Positions 53,473 to 61,909 of a stretch of 64,000 bases of DNA are shown in pieces. Below the pieces are notes generated by a model. The model made no database searches and was not told the origin of the DNA. It saw only the letters and a program-made list of their open reading frames with translations. The stretch comes from PALSA-1353 sp050012375 (GTDB lineage Bacteria > Planctomycetota > Phycisphaerae > Tepidisphaerales > Tepidisphaeraceae), in contig JBEKHH010000021.1 in assembly GCA_050012375.1 (NCBI GenBank), positions 1 to 64,000 on the forward strand, given 5' to 3'. Made by a program: the position numbers and the translations under genes. The stretch's first letter is position 1, and the number at the start of each line of letters is the position of its first letter.

Positions 53473-54738
53473 ATGCCTCCCATCCCGTTTAAGCGCCAGA
53501 CGGTCCTGATCGTCAGCCAGGTCTTCGTCCCCGACCCCGCCGCCGTCGGCCAGCAAATGGCCGACGTCGCCGTTGAACTGGCCCGGCGCGGTCAGGCGGG
53601 CGGGAACTATGACGTACGCGTGTATGCTTCGGCGCGAGGCTACGAAGACCCCACCGTTGAATATCCACGCCGGGAAACCATCGGCGGCGCGGACATCCGC
53701 CGGCTCCCCTTGGCGTCCTTCGGCAAGAAATCGATGCCGCTCCGCGTCCTCGGCGCCGCCGTCTTCATGATCCAGGCGTTCCTCGCCGCCCTATTCACCC
53801 CGCGGCTGGCGGGCATTTTCTTCAGCACCTCTCCACCGCTGATCGGCCTGCCGCTGAGCATCGCCGCCGCGTTCCGGCGGGTTCCGACGGTCTATTGGGC
53901 CATGGACCTCAACCCCGACCAGCTCGTCGCCCTCGGTAAACTCAAGCGGACCGACTGGATTTGCCGGATGCTTGGAGCCGCCGACAAATTCATCCTCCGG
54001 CGAAGTTCCCTGGTCATCACATTGGACCGTTTCATGGCCCACCGTTTGGCCACACGCCGAATCCCGCGGCTGAAGGTGCGCATTTTGCCGCCGTGGCCGC
54101 AAGGGCCGCACACCGATGACCCATCGATTCCCGCGGACAATCCGTTCCGAACGCGCCACAACCTCACCGGCAAATTCATCGTCATGTACAGCGGGAATCA
54201 CAGCCCGAGCAACCCGCTGACCACGATCCTCAACGCCATCGTCCGGCTCAAGGCCGAGCCGGACATTCGTTTCCTGTTCGTCGGCGGCGGCAGCGCCAAG
54301 CGACAGGTCGAGGATTACATTCGCAATCACGAACTGGCCAACGCCATCTCGCTCCCCTATCAACCGCTGGCGGACCTGAAACATTGCCTTTCCGCCGCGG
54401 ACGTCCACATCGTTTCCCTCGGCGAGGAGATGGTCGGCATCATTCATCCCTGCAAGATTTACGGGGCGATGGCAGCGGCGCGTCCGATTCTTTTCCTCGG
54501 GCCCCGTCCCTCGCACATCAGCGATCTGCTGGATCAGCACGACATCGGCTTCCAGATCCGCCACGGCGACGTCGCCGGCGCGGTCGATGCCATCCGCCGA
54601 TTTCATGGCATGTCTTCAGCCCAGTTGCAGTCCATGGGCCGGACTGCGCAGACGGCGTTGCGGCAATCCCTGAGCCGGGACCTGACATGCGGCCGCCTCT
54701 GCGACGCCGTCGAACAAGCGTTGCGCATCAAGCGTTGA
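53473..54738 (+). CDS. GT4-family glycosyltransferase (WbuB-like)
   Basis: 421 residues from ATG 53473. The N-terminal half has VLIVSQVFVPDPAAVGQQMA (donor-independent Rossmann fold). The C-terminal half has MYSGNHSPSNPLTTIL, FLFVGGGSAKRQVED and IIHPCKIYGAMAAARPIL, the GT-B donor site with the E/K-type contact (CKIYGAMA). Retaining transferase. With gme, fcl and gmd close by, a GDP-linked deoxy-sugar or galactose donor for an exopolysaccharide is plausible. Confidence 0.88.
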   Translation: MPPIPFKRQTVLIVSQVFVPDPAAVGQQMADVAVELARRGQAGGNYDVRVYASARGYEDPTVEYPRRETIGGADIRRLPLASFGKKSMPLRVLGAAVFMIQAFLAALFTPRLAGIFFSTSPPLIGLPLSIAAAFRRVPTVYWAMDLNPDQLVALGKLKRTDWICRMLGAADKFILRRSSLVITLDRFMAHRLATRRIPRLKVRILPPWPQGPHTDDPSIPADNPFRTRHNLTGKFIVMYSGNHSPSNPLTTILNAIVRLKAEPDIRFLFVGGGSAKRQVEDYIRNHELANAISLPYQPLADLKHCLSAADVHIVSLGEEMVGIIHPCKIYGAMAAARPILFLGPRPSHISDLLDQHDIGFQIRHGDVAGAVDAIRRFHGMSSAQLQSMGRTAQTALRQSLSRDLTCGRLCDAVEQALRIKR

Positions 54739-54746
54739 AAAAGAGA

Positions 54747-54879
54747 CAACCGCGACGACGCGAGGAGCGCGAAGATAGACGCGAAGAAAACTTAGAACCA
54801 GTTGGAATCCCTTCGCGTCTGCCTTCGCGACCTTCGCGTCTTCGCGGCCGTAGGTCCCGATTACATCGGGGTTGCATTT
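54747..54879. repeat. CGCGAAG long palindrome (133 bp), imperfect
   Basis: ACAACCGCGACGACGCGAGG and GAGCGCGAAGATAGACGCG on the left; CGCGTCTGCCTTCGCGACC and TTCGCGTCTTCGCGG on the right, with an interrupting GTCCCGATTACATCGG before GGTTGCATTT. It lies right after the GT4 stop and before the small lipoprotein gene. Same family as at 19.6 and 45.3 kb but more diverged. Confidence 0.8.
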
Positions 54880-54908
54880 CTTCGCTCAATCACGCTAGAC
54901 TCCCGGCC

Positions 54909-55049
54909 ATGCGACGCTGGCTCCTGGTTCTCTCCGTGATCGCGCTGCTGGCGGCTGCCATCAGTTGCGAAAAAACCGTGCGCGAGCCGGGCGAGCCCGA
55001 ACACGGCGGCATGTTCCTGTACGGTACGCCATCCACGACCTCTCCTTAG
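54909..55049 (+). CDS. Small lipoprotein
   Basis: 46 residues. MRRWLLVLSVIALLAAAISC is a complete lipoprotein signal, with Cys at residue 20. The remaining residues (EKTVREPGEPEHGG) are polar. Too short for a known domain. Likely an envelope lipoprotein of unknown role. Confidence 0.55.
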   Translation: MRRWLLVLSVIALLAAAISCEKTVREPGEPEHGGMFLYGTPSTTSP

Positions 55050-55107
55050 CGATGATCTGATGCCGAGGCAAATACAAAGGGTGACGAGATGGTGAAGCGC
55101 AGCGGAC

Positions 55108-55341
55108 GTGGTTCAGAAGATTGATTCGCTACCGCCAGCCGAGCAGGAGTTACTGGCGAAGTATCTTTCCGTCCATTTCGATGAGGTGTTGGATGAAGCA
55201 CGATGGGAGCTGCTTTTTTCCAGTTCCTCCTCCACGCTCGATCGATTCGCGGCCGAAGCGCACGACGCGATCCGCGCGGGACATGTGGCCGAACTCACAC
55301 CACTTTCCCCAGCCGATCCACCGCCGCCACCGTTTGTTTGA
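55108..55341 (+). CDS. Small hypothetical protein, antitoxin-like
   Basis: 77 residues with a GTG start at 55108. SLPPAEQELLAKYL and WELLFSSSSSTLDRFAAEA resemble small helical antitoxins of unknown family. It overlaps the 3' end of the fructosamine-kinase-like gene on the opposite strand (55295-55341), where the tail PPPPPFV may be a read-through. No toxin is beside it. Confidence 0.4.
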   Translation: MVQKIDSLPPAEQELLAKYLSVHFDEVLDEARWELLFSSSSSTLDRFAAEAHDAIRAGHVAELTPLSPADPPPPPFV

Positions 55342-56230
55342 CGTATTCTCCGCCGAACAACACGACGTGATTCAATAAAAAGTAGAGCTGATAGATCAGC
55401 TTGCGAAGCTGATGGTATTCATCCGTCAATGGCCGGCGCTGTTGATAGGCTTTCAGGAACGCCGGCGTCGAGGTTTGGAAGAGGGACAGGTATGCGATCT
55501 CCGCCTCGAAGTGGGCGTATTTGCAATTCGGGTCGAGAAGGGCGGCGATTTTCCAATGGCCCGAACCATCCGGCCGGGCCAGGATGTTGGCTGACCAGAC
55601 ATCCCAATGAACGAGCCGCGGGACCTCATCGTGCTGGAGAAGACGATCCAGATGGTCGTGAATCTTGCCGATCTGTTTTCGGATTTTGACCGGCAGCGAC
55701 GGTGATTTCAAAACCTCCTGGCAGATCGGATCGAATATGTTGCGGTAAAACGTCGGCCAGGAATCGAACTGAGGCGGGGCCGGCTCGATTTCAACCCGGC
55801 CATACTCCATCGCCGTCCGCTCGTGCAGGGAGAGCAGCATTTCGGCCAGTTGGGTTTGCAGCTCGTCGAATTCCTCGGCGGAGCATCTTTGCCTGGCCTG
55901 GTGGAGATTGAGGCCCTCGACGAATTCCATCAGGATGTAGCTGAAGGGGTCATCGAGCGAGCCGATCTTGGCGGCGTAAACGCGCGGCGTCGGCAGGCCG
56001 AGTTCGGACATGAATTTCAGTTGATGGGCTTCGTTCACGTAACTGCGATCGACGCGATGGGGCGAAATCTTGCAGACGGCCTTTCGGCCATCGGTCAACT
56101 GGACGGCAACGGTGGTGCTGATACATCCCCCGTCGAGCGACGTGACCTGGGCGATTTGGGCCGATGTGCCGCCCCACTCCTGCACAATTCGGCCCAATAC
56201 CTGCCAGGAGATGTCCATCTCCTGTGACAT
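55295..56230 (-). CDS. Fructosamine/ketosamine-3-kinase-like phosphotransferase
   Basis: About 311 residues from ATG 56230; a second ATG at 56218 is possible. Phosphotransferase motifs: KAVCKISPHRVDRSYVNEAH; LVHWDVWSANIL as the catalytic loop (Asp of HWD); LLDPNCKYAHFEAEIAYLSLF as the metal motif; then YQLYFLLNHVVLFGGEYV. The last is typical of fructosamine kinases, which repair glycated proteins by phosphorylating ketosamine adducts. Its reading frame extends upstream into the heptamer repeats, which I exclude. Confidence 0.8.
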   Translation of the reverse strand: MSQEMDISWQVLGRIVQEWGGTSAQIAQVTSLDGGCISTTVAVQLTDGRKAVCKISPHRVDRSYVNEAHQLKFMSELGLPTPRVYAAKIGSLDDPFSYILMEFVEGLNLHQARQRCSAEEFDELQTQLAEMLLSLHERTAMEYGRVEIEPAPPQFDSWPTFYRNIFDPICQEVLKSPSLPVKIRKQIGKIHDHLDRLLQHDEVPRLVHWDVWSANILARPDGSGHWKIAALLDPNCKYAHFEAEIAYLSLFQTSTPAFLKAYQQRRPLTDEYHQLRKLIYQLYFLLNHVVLFGGEYVKQTVAAVDRLGKVV

Positions 56231-56271
56231 CGTGGTGTTGTCAATATCGCATGATTGGCCGGTTGACACAA

Positions 56272-56372
56272 ATGAAAAATTCAATGCCGAATGCCGAATG
56301 CCAAATGCCGAATGAAAAGGCCGCATTGGTCATTTGGCATTCGGCATTTGGCATTCGGCATTCATTCATTTC
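56272..56372. repeat. ATGCCGA/TCGGCAT inverted heptamer repeat
   Basis: AATGCCGAATGCCGAATGCC on the left, and GGCATTCGGCATTTGGCATTC on the right of a central CATTGGTCATTTGGC. The 7-base period is strict and a long hairpin is possible. It touches the stop of the pilin-like gene at 56362 and the start region of the kinase-like gene. Confidence 0.85.
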
Positions 56373-57330
56373 CCCACCGATCCTTCGCCGTCGGCACCAG
56401 ATAGCTGTCGTAGTTGTACGCCGGGCCGAGGTTGGTTCCAATGAAGCCTGGGACGTCCAGCGGCGGATGGCTTGCCGTCAGGCGATGGGGAGCCAGGACC
56501 GTGTAAATATTGTCGTTGGAAACGCCGCAGTATGGTGTTGATTCGAACGAAACATCGCCGGCCGGATGGAGGACGTTCTGACCCGCCTGCCGATGGTTCG
56601 GGGAATTCCCTTTTGCCAGTTCGAACGGCGGCGCATCCCTTGCCGGGCCGAGGACGCGAATTCCGTTGCAGGCGTATCCGGGATTCCTGTCGGCCATCAC
56701 CGCGTACTCCGCGGGCAGCTGGTCGCTGCTGAACACAACGTTGAACGCATCGGTGAATGGGGACGCGTAGGAATAACTGAGGTTTCGGGGCGAGCGGAAG
56801 TTTCCTCTCCTTTGCGCGGGGACGGGCTTGCCGGTTACATCCGTCAATCGGTCGGGCTCATCGGAGGTGCTTGGGCAAATGAACGTGGCCGGATCCTTTA
56901 CGTATCCCTGGCGCACCAGGAGCCAGATCGACGCGGTGATGTCATTGGGCTGAACGGCCTTGGGATCGTCGGCGCCGGTGAAGGCGACGTAGCCGGTTGG
57001 TTTGTGGACCGGATCGTAGGACGTTTCGGGCATGGGAAGGTTCGGGCCGTTGTCGTGCGCGTAGTGCCGCAGCGCATCCTGGATCTGACCCAGGTGCGCG
57101 TAGCATTCGGTTCGATGCGCATCCTCCCGAACCATGACCATGTAGGGAAGGATGATGGCCACCAGGATTGCGATGATGCCGATGGCGGCGAGGAACTCGA
57201 TGAGCGTGAAACCAAATGGGAAAGCCCGAAATCCGAAACCAGAATGACCCGTCGAGAGCCTCTGGGCCGAAGGGCGAATCAAATCCGAATGACCAAACCC
57301 GAATGAATTGCACGACCGTCTATTCTTCAT
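56362..57330 (-). CDS. Type IV pilin-like (prepilin-leader) protein
   Basis: About 322 residues from ATG 57330; upstream ATGs at 57351 and 57366 give a longer leader. FPFGFTLIEFLAAIGIIAIL is a prepilin leader: cleavage after the Gly, Glu at position 5, then a hydrophobic helix. The rest is extracellular (YAHLGQIQDALRHYAHDNGP, MADRNPGYACNGI) as in planctomycete pseudopilins of DUF1559 type. The leader (about 40 residues) is read from a 147-bp palindrome, so it has probably replaced a shorter native one. The stop is touched by the ATGCCGA repeat. Confidence 0.75.
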   Translation of the reverse strand: MKNRRSCNSFGFGHSDLIRPSAQRLSTGHSGFGFRAFPFGFTLIEFLAAIGIIAILVAIILPYMVMVREDAHRTECYAHLGQIQDALRHYAHDNGPNLPMPETSYDPVHKPTGYVAFTGADDPKAVQPNDITASIWLLVRQGYVKDPATFICPSTSDEPDRLTDVTGKPVPAQRRGNFRSPRNLSYSYASPFTDAFNVVFSSDQLPAEYAVMADRNPGYACNGIRVLGPARDAPPFELAKGNSPNHRQAGQNVLHPAGDVSFESTPYCGVSNDNIYTVLAPHRLTASHPPLDVPGFIGTNLGPAYNYDSYLVPTAKDRWGNE

Positions 57331-57363
57331 TCTGGTTTCTGGTTTCGTCATTCGGGCTTTCCC
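57217..57363. repeat. Long palindrome overlapping the pilin leader (147 bp)
   Basis: GGGAAAGCCCGAAATCCGAA and AACCAGAATGA on the left; TTCATTCTGGTTTCTGG and TTTCGTCATTCGGGCTTTCC on the right. The inner part (CCGAATGACCAAACCCG) has further short repeats. It encodes the leader of the pilin-like protein in one direction. Confidence 0.82.
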
Positions 57364-57377
57364 CATTAGGGTTTTCT

Positions 57378-57875
57378 TCAAGGCTCTCCCCGAAAGAACT
57401 GCGCGCGATCGTGTTTGTCGGCCTCGATCGCTCGGGCCACCTCTCGGTCGGTGAGCAGATGTCCTTTGAAATCGTTCAACACCAGCGGCGGCGCTTCGGG
57501 CTGGGTCGTCGGGACCAACTGGATGACGGTGAGTTTGTAAAACATCATGTCGGCCCCGCTCACGCGGTCGGCGACCAGACCGAGGCTTCCGCCCGGGATG
57601 ATGATGGCGCCGATCAGGCTGATCCCGTCCCACTGCGGATCGATCGAGAATTGGATCGTGCGATACCCCGGCCTTTCGATGGTCACCTGATGTGCGACCT
57701 TCCGAGGCAGCTTCAGTTCGGCCGGGGATGTGTGGAGATGGCCATCGACGATCACCGTGGCTGGGGTGGGGACCGTCTCGAAAGTCATGGTCTGATGGGG
57801 CCCGCGCAGGACCGTCGCACAACCGCCGCAAAGCGGGACCGATAAAAGCGCAATCCAATGGCGTCCAATTCGCAT
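57378..57875 (-). CDS. PEGA-like lipoprotein
   Basis: 165 residues from ATG 57875, with GGAGATTCG upstream. A lipoprotein signal (IALLSVPLCGGC) is followed by a PEGA-type region: TPATVIVDGHLHTSPAELKL then HQVTIERPGYRT. The following ISLIGAIIIPGGSLGLVAD is a short hydrophobic run. PEGA domains are thought to sit at the cell surface. It ends 47 bases before the pilin-like frame on the same strand, 36 bases after rlmN. Confidence 0.7.
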   Translation of the reverse strand: MRIGRHWIALLSVPLCGGCATVLRGPHQTMTFETVPTPATVIVDGHLHTSPAELKLPRKVAHQVTIERPGYRTIQFSIDPQWDGISLIGAIIIPGGSLGLVADRVSGADMMFYKLTVIQLVPTTQPEAPPLVLNDFKGHLLTDREVARAIEADKHDRAQFFRGEP

Positions 57876-57910
57876 CGAATCTCCGGTAAAATCCTGACTG
57901 AAACGCGCCG

Positions 57911-58993
57911 TCATTTGGGGTCGGCGATCCGGGCAATTTCTTCGTTCCTGCGAAGCTGCCCGCAGGCCGCGTCGATGTCGCGCCCGCGGCTTTTGCGGAC
58001 GTGGGCGTTGACGCCGCTATCGCGCAGGATCGTTTGAAATCGCCTGACCGACTCCGTCCGGGGCCGAACGAAGGGAAGGCCCCGGACCTCATTGTATCGG
58101 ATGAGATTGACGTTCGCCCGCAACGTTTTGCAGATCGCCGCCAATTGCCGCGCCTGCTCCGGCTTGTCGTTCACGTCCTGGAGCAGGATGTATTCCAAAG
58201 TGATTTCGCGGCCGGTCTGCTCGAAGTAGTAGCGGGCCGCATCGAGAATATCCTCCAGCGCAAAATGTTCTGCCCACGGGATCAACTGCTTCCGCAGCGA
58301 TTCACTCGGCGCATGCAGCGAGATCGCGAGATTGAGCTGTAAATTTTCGCGCGCCAGCTCGCGCATTCTCAGCGGCACGCCGACGGTTGAAATCGTGATT
58401 CTTCTGGCGCCGATATTGAAGCACTGCGGATCGTTCAGAATTCGCACGGCCTGAATGACGCTGAGGTAATTGGCAAGCGGCTCGCCCATTCCCATGAACA
58501 CGATGTTGGTGATGCGCTCGCCGGCGGCGGCGAGAATCTTGTTGAGAAAAAAAATCTGCTGGACGATTCGGTCCGCGGACAGGTTCTGCTTGACCCCGCC
58601 GAGCCCGCTTGCGCAAAACTTGCACCCCACCGGGCAACCCACCTGGGAGCTGATGCAGGCGGTGCGGCGCGCGCCATCCGGAATTATCACGGATTCGGCC
58701 ATGGCGCCGTCTTCTTGCCACGCAATGAGGACCTTCTGCGTCCCGTCGGCGCTGGTCTGATGCCGGGCAATGGAACCCACGGCGAAGGAAATTCGCTCGT
58801 CAAGCGTTTGGCGATTCGGTTTTGAAAGGTTCAGCATTTCCCGCGGATTTGCCACGAGTTTCTGGTAAACCCACTGGTAAATCTGCCCGGCGCGGTAACT
58901 CGGCCAACCCCATTGCGCGACGAGCTGATTCAGCTCAGCCGGCAACAGCGCGAAAAAATTGGCGTTATCGGATTTCGGCATCGCAGCGAGCAT
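57911..58993 (-). CDS. rlmN: 23S rRNA (adenine-2503-C2)-methyltransferase RlmN
   Basis: About 360 residues from ATG 58993, the family-normal length; ATG 58981 is also possible. The radical-SAM cluster is C120, C124 and C127 (CPVGCKFC). VFMGMGEPLANY and ILLQDVNDKPEQARQLA are typical, and the conserved C-terminal Cys (IDAACGQL) is the methyl-carrier. It methylates A2503 of 23S rRNA and A37 of some tRNAs. Confidence 0.93.
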   Translation of the reverse strand: MLAAMPKSDNANFFALLPAELNQLVAQWGWPSYRAGQIYQWVYQKLVANPREMLNLSKPNRQTLDERISFAVGSIARHQTSADGTQKVLIAWQEDGAMAESVIIPDGARRTACISSQVGCPVGCKFCASGLGGVKQNLSADRIVQQIFFLNKILAAAGERITNIVFMGMGEPLANYLSVIQAVRILNDPQCFNIGARRITISTVGVPLRMRELARENLQLNLAISLHAPSESLRKQLIPWAEHFALEDILDAARYYFEQTGREITLEYILLQDVNDKPEQARQLAAICKTLRANVNLIRYNEVRGLPFVRPRTESVRRFQTILRDSGVNAHVRKSRGRDIDAACGQLRRNEEIARIADPK

Positions 58994-59049
58994 ATTATGT
59001 ATGTGGAAAAAGGTAGAGCAATGTTGGGTTAACAAGAAGGAGGCCCTGA

Positions 59050-59850
59050 TTGCAAAACCTCAAAAACAGCTTGGGCGTTTCTTTGCACAAGCGCGATCAG
59101 ACGATTCCCGGGGTGGAATCCGACGACGGGAAAATTCTCCCGGACACAGCTTCGCGACACCTCGATCCGGCGCATAGCGCGACCGCGCATAGCGCGACCG
59201 CGCATAGCGCGACCGCGCATAGCGCGCCGGCGTCAAATGCGACGCTCAAATCTCCCGAGCCCAGCGATGAGGAGTTGCTCATCGCGCATCGTCGCGGCGA
59301 TCGCGCCAGCTTTTCAAAACTGCTCCAACGCTATCAGCGCGAGTTGTTCCATTTCCTGGTCCGTTTCACCGGCGACCGCGCGGCGGCCGAGGACATCTTT
59401 CAGGAAACCTTCCTGCAAGTCCATCAAAGCGCCGCTCAGTTCGATACCCAGCGCCGCTTCCGTCCGTGGCTGTTCACCATCGCCGCCAACAAGGCGCGCG
59501 ATCTTCACCGCGCCCAGGTCCGCCGACAGACAAATCCGTTTCAGGCTTCCATTGTCCCCGGCAACGAGGACAGCGGGATATTCATCGACCTGATGACCAG
59601 CGCCCAGGCCGCTCCCAGCGAACCGATGGAAAAGCAGGAATTTCAACAACTCGTGCAAAAGACGGTAATGGAAATGCCGGTCAATTTGCGGGAAATCCTG
59701 CTTCTTGCTTATTTCCATCAATTTCCATACAAGCAAATCGGCGATATTCTTGAAATTCCGCTGGGGACGGTAAAATCCCGCCTGCACGCGGCGGTTGCAT
59801 TTTTCGCACATCGTTGGAAAATGTTGAACCAAGAGAAATCTGACTCGTAA
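59050..59850 (+). CDS. ECF sigma factor with AHSAT repeat N-terminus
   Basis: 266 residues from a TTG at 59050; an AAGGAGG at seven bases decides this start. A variable N-terminus of about 75 residues includes four copies of AHSAT from a 15-base tandem repeat. Then sigma-2 (LLQRYQRELFHFLVRFTGD, AAEDIFQETFLQV, RPWLFTIAANKARDLHR) and sigma-4 (LREILLLAYFHQFPYKQIGD, IPLGTVKSRLHAA). A downstream gene may be its anti-sigma partner. Likely an envelope-stress regulator; target unknown. Confidence 0.88.
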   Translation: MQNLKNSLGVSLHKRDQTIPGVESDDGKILPDTASRHLDPAHSATAHSATAHSATAHSAPASNATLKSPEPSDEELLIAHRRGDRASFSKLLQRYQRELFHFLVRFTGDRAAAEDIFQETFLQVHQSAAQFDTQRRFRPWLFTIAANKARDLHRAQVRRQTNPFQASIVPGNEDSGIFIDLMTSAQAAPSEPMEKQEFQQLVQKTVMEMPVNLREILLLAYFHQFPYKQIGDILEIPLGTVKSRLHAAVAFFAHRWKMLNQEKSDS

Positions 59851-59977
59851 TGAATCGGAGAGATGCGTTGCGTTTGACATGATTTCCCACATCCAAAGAC
59901 GCGACGCGACAACTTGTGGTTCTGATTGGATTTGTTCGGATCTTTATTCTCGTCATCGACTTACGCCTCCCGGGCGG

Positions 59978-60319
59978 ATGGACGGAAACGGCGGTGCGAT
60001 GGCAATGGCGCCGTCAACCGCAGATTGCGAACAGTTTATGAAGCTCAGCGACAAAGATGGTCGCATTGTAGATTTGCTTCTGGACCGCCCCACCGCAAAC
60101 CCGGGCGGAGCTTTTGTGAAATCCGTGGATATCCAACCTCAACGTGTGCAGACGATTCAAAGGGTCCTCCGCCTCTTGGACGCATTGCCAACCGAGGATC
60201 CGGCGCCCGATCTGGCCAGCCGAACCCTTCGCCGGGTTGAGGCCGCAATCAAGGCAGCCAAGCCCCGTTCTCGCCCGTCGCCGGCTGCTCCGATTGATGA
60301 TCGCCTACCCCCGGCTTGA
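59978..60319 (+). CDS. Candidate partner of the ECF sigma factor
   Basis: 113 residues from ATG 59978. The C-terminal half (IQRVLRLLDALPTEDPAPDLASRTLRRVEAAI) matches a pattern I know from small proteins following planctomycete ECF sigma genes. No membrane segment. The overlap of its end with the bioF stop on the other strand is 15 bases. A soluble anti-sigma role is inferred. Confidence 0.5.
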   Translation: MDGNGGAMAMAPSTADCEQFMKLSDKDGRIVDLLLDRPTANPGGAFVKSVDIQPQRVQTIQRVLRLLDALPTEDPAPDLASRTLRRVEAAIKAAKPRSRPSPAAPIDDRLPPA

Positions 60320-61492
60320 CTCGCCCGCAACGGTATCGATCAGACGGTCGATCTCCTCCTGCGTGTGTTCGCAGCTCAGCGTCACACGCAATCGACTGGT
60401 TCCGCGCGGAACGGTCGGCGGCCGAATCGCCCCCACCAGCAAGTTTTTCTCCAGCAGTTTGCCCGCCAGCTCCAGCGCCGCCGATTCCTCTCCAACGATG
60501 ATCGGGACGATCGGCGAATCCCCATCGGGCAGAACCATTCCCTTGCCCCGCAACCGCTCTCGCAGCTCTCGCGCCAGCGCGCGGACGCGCTGCTGTCGTT
60601 GCGGCTCATCGTGCATCGCGCGGATCGCCTCCTCGATCCCTGCGGCAATCGCCGGGGGAATGCTCGTCGAAAAAATATATGCCCGCCCCAAATTCACCGC
60701 CGTCCGGCAGAAATCCCCTCTGGCGCAAATTGCTCCGCCGGCACATCCGGCGGCCTTTGAAAAGGTGGCGACAGAAATATCCACCGCGCCCGCCAGCCCC
60801 CATTCCGCCGCCAAACCCGCCCCGCCCGGACCGTAAACTCCGCTGGCGTGCGCTTCATCAAGCAGCAGGACGAACGGCCTGGCCCGCTTCAGTTGATCCA
60901 GCGATTTCAAATCCGCCGCGTCGCCGTCCATGCTGAAGATGGATTCCGTCACGACGACCTGCAATTGCTCCGCCTCGGCTTGGTCAAGCAGCCGCTTGAG
61001 CTTGCTCATGCCGTTGTGAGGAAAGACGCGCCACGCGGCGCCGGAGCCGCGCAGCGCATCCAGCAACGACACGTGCGCCAGCTTGTCCACGAGAAATCGC
61101 ACCCCGCCGCGGTTTTTCCCCAGCGCCGCCAGCGTTTGGATCGCCGCGTGATTGGCTTGATATCCGCTGGGCAAAAGAATCGCCGCCTCGGTCCCCTTCC
61201 AGGAGGCGATGGCCGATTCAGCGGCGGCATGTTGGGTGGAGAATCCGCTGATCAATCCCGCCGCCCCCGCGCCGGCGCCAAACTTCGCCGCCGCGTTCCC
61301 CACCGCCGCCACCACGCGCCGATGATGGGTCAGGCCGAGATAATTATTGGAGCAGAAATTGACGCAGACCCGCCCGTCAATTTCCACGTGCACCGCATCG
61401 ATGGGCACAACCACGCGCCGACTGCGGAGTTGCCGCGCTTCGGCGAGCCGGGATAACTCCTCTTTCAGAAGTGAATCGAACGACTCCGGCAT
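60305..61492 (-). CDS. bioF: 8-amino-7-oxononanoate synthase (KAPA synthase)
   Basis: 395 residues. NYLGLTHHRRV near 50, then SGFSTQHA, PLP-binding DEAHASGVYGPGGAG (212-226) and lysine K246 in VATFSKAAGC. RPPTVPRGTSRLRVTLSCEHT is the C-terminal signature. It joins pimeloyl-ACP and alanine in biotin synthesis. No other bio gene lies here. AKB ligase (Kbl) is the alternative, but the end motif fits BioF better. Confidence 0.88.
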   Translation of the reverse strand: MPESFDSLLKEELSRLAEARQLRSRRVVVPIDAVHVEIDGRVCVNFCSNNYLGLTHHRRVVAAVGNAAAKFGAGAGAAGLISGFSTQHAAAESAIASWKGTEAAILLPSGYQANHAAIQTLAALGKNRGGVRFLVDKLAHVSLLDALRGSGAAWRVFPHNGMSKLKRLLDQAEAEQLQVVVTESIFSMDGDAADLKSLDQLKRARPFVLLLDEAHASGVYGPGGAGLAAEWGLAGAVDISVATFSKAAGCAGGAICARGDFCRTAVNLGRAYIFSTSIPPAIAAGIEEAIRAMHDEPQRQQRVRALARELRERLRGKGMVLPDGDSPIVPIIVGEESAALELAGKLLEKNLLVGAIRPPTVPRGTSRLRVTLSCEHTQEEIDRLIDTVAGESSRG

Positions 61493-61538
61493 CGGTCAAC
61501 GGCAACGCCGCACAGCGGTCAACGGCAACGCCGCACAG
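61493..61538 (+). repeat. 23-bp tandem duplication before bioF
   Basis: CGGTCAACGGCAACGCCGCA followed by CAG occurs twice back to back (61493-61515, 61516-61538). It directly abuts the bioF start codon, leaving no normal ribosome site. Confidence 0.85.
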
Positions 61539-61543
61539 CGAGC

Positions 61544-61909
61544 CTATTCGTCCTTGTCTTCCTCGTCGGCGGCGTCGCTCATCTCGGCGACGTCCCCCGC
61601 CTCATCGTCAATCGCTCCGCCCGTCAAATTGGCAAGCCTCTGTTTCATCAGCCTGCCCACTTTGAACTTGACCGTTCTCTTTTCCGGGACCTCAACGGGT
61701 TCGAGGGTCTTGGGGTTCTGGGCTTTTCGCGCTTTGCGAATTTTGGTTTCAAATACACCGAAGTCACGGAATTCCAAGCGGTTGCCTTTACCCAGCTCAT
61801 TGACGATCTCGTCGAGGAACTGCTGAACGACCCGTTTCACCTGAACGCGACGCTGCGCCGTGTTATCGGCTATTCGATCAATCAATTCTTTCTTGGTGAT
61901 GGTGGCCAT
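61544..61909 (-). CDS. HU/IHF-family DNA-binding protein
   Basis: 121 residues from ATG 61909, with GAGGGCG upstream. TITKKELIDRIADNTAQ and GNRLEFRDFGVFE are the HU dimer core; ARKAQNPKTLEPVEVPEKRT is the DNA-binding arm. An acidic tail (DDEAGDVAEMSDAADEEDKDE) of about 25 residues is an addition. It bends and compacts DNA. Such acidic tails may regulate binding; that is inference. Confidence 0.9.
   Translation of the reverse strand: MATITKKELIDRIADNTAQRRVQVKRVVQQFLDEIVNELGKGNRLEFRDFGVFETKIRKARKAQNPKTLEPVEVPEKRTVKFKVGRLMKQRLANLTGGAIDDEAGDVAEMSDAADEEDKDE

Noticed and set aside
56278..56360. Possible CRISPR array at the ATGCCGA repeat
   Set aside because: Units are 7 bases with no spacers and no cas genes nearby.
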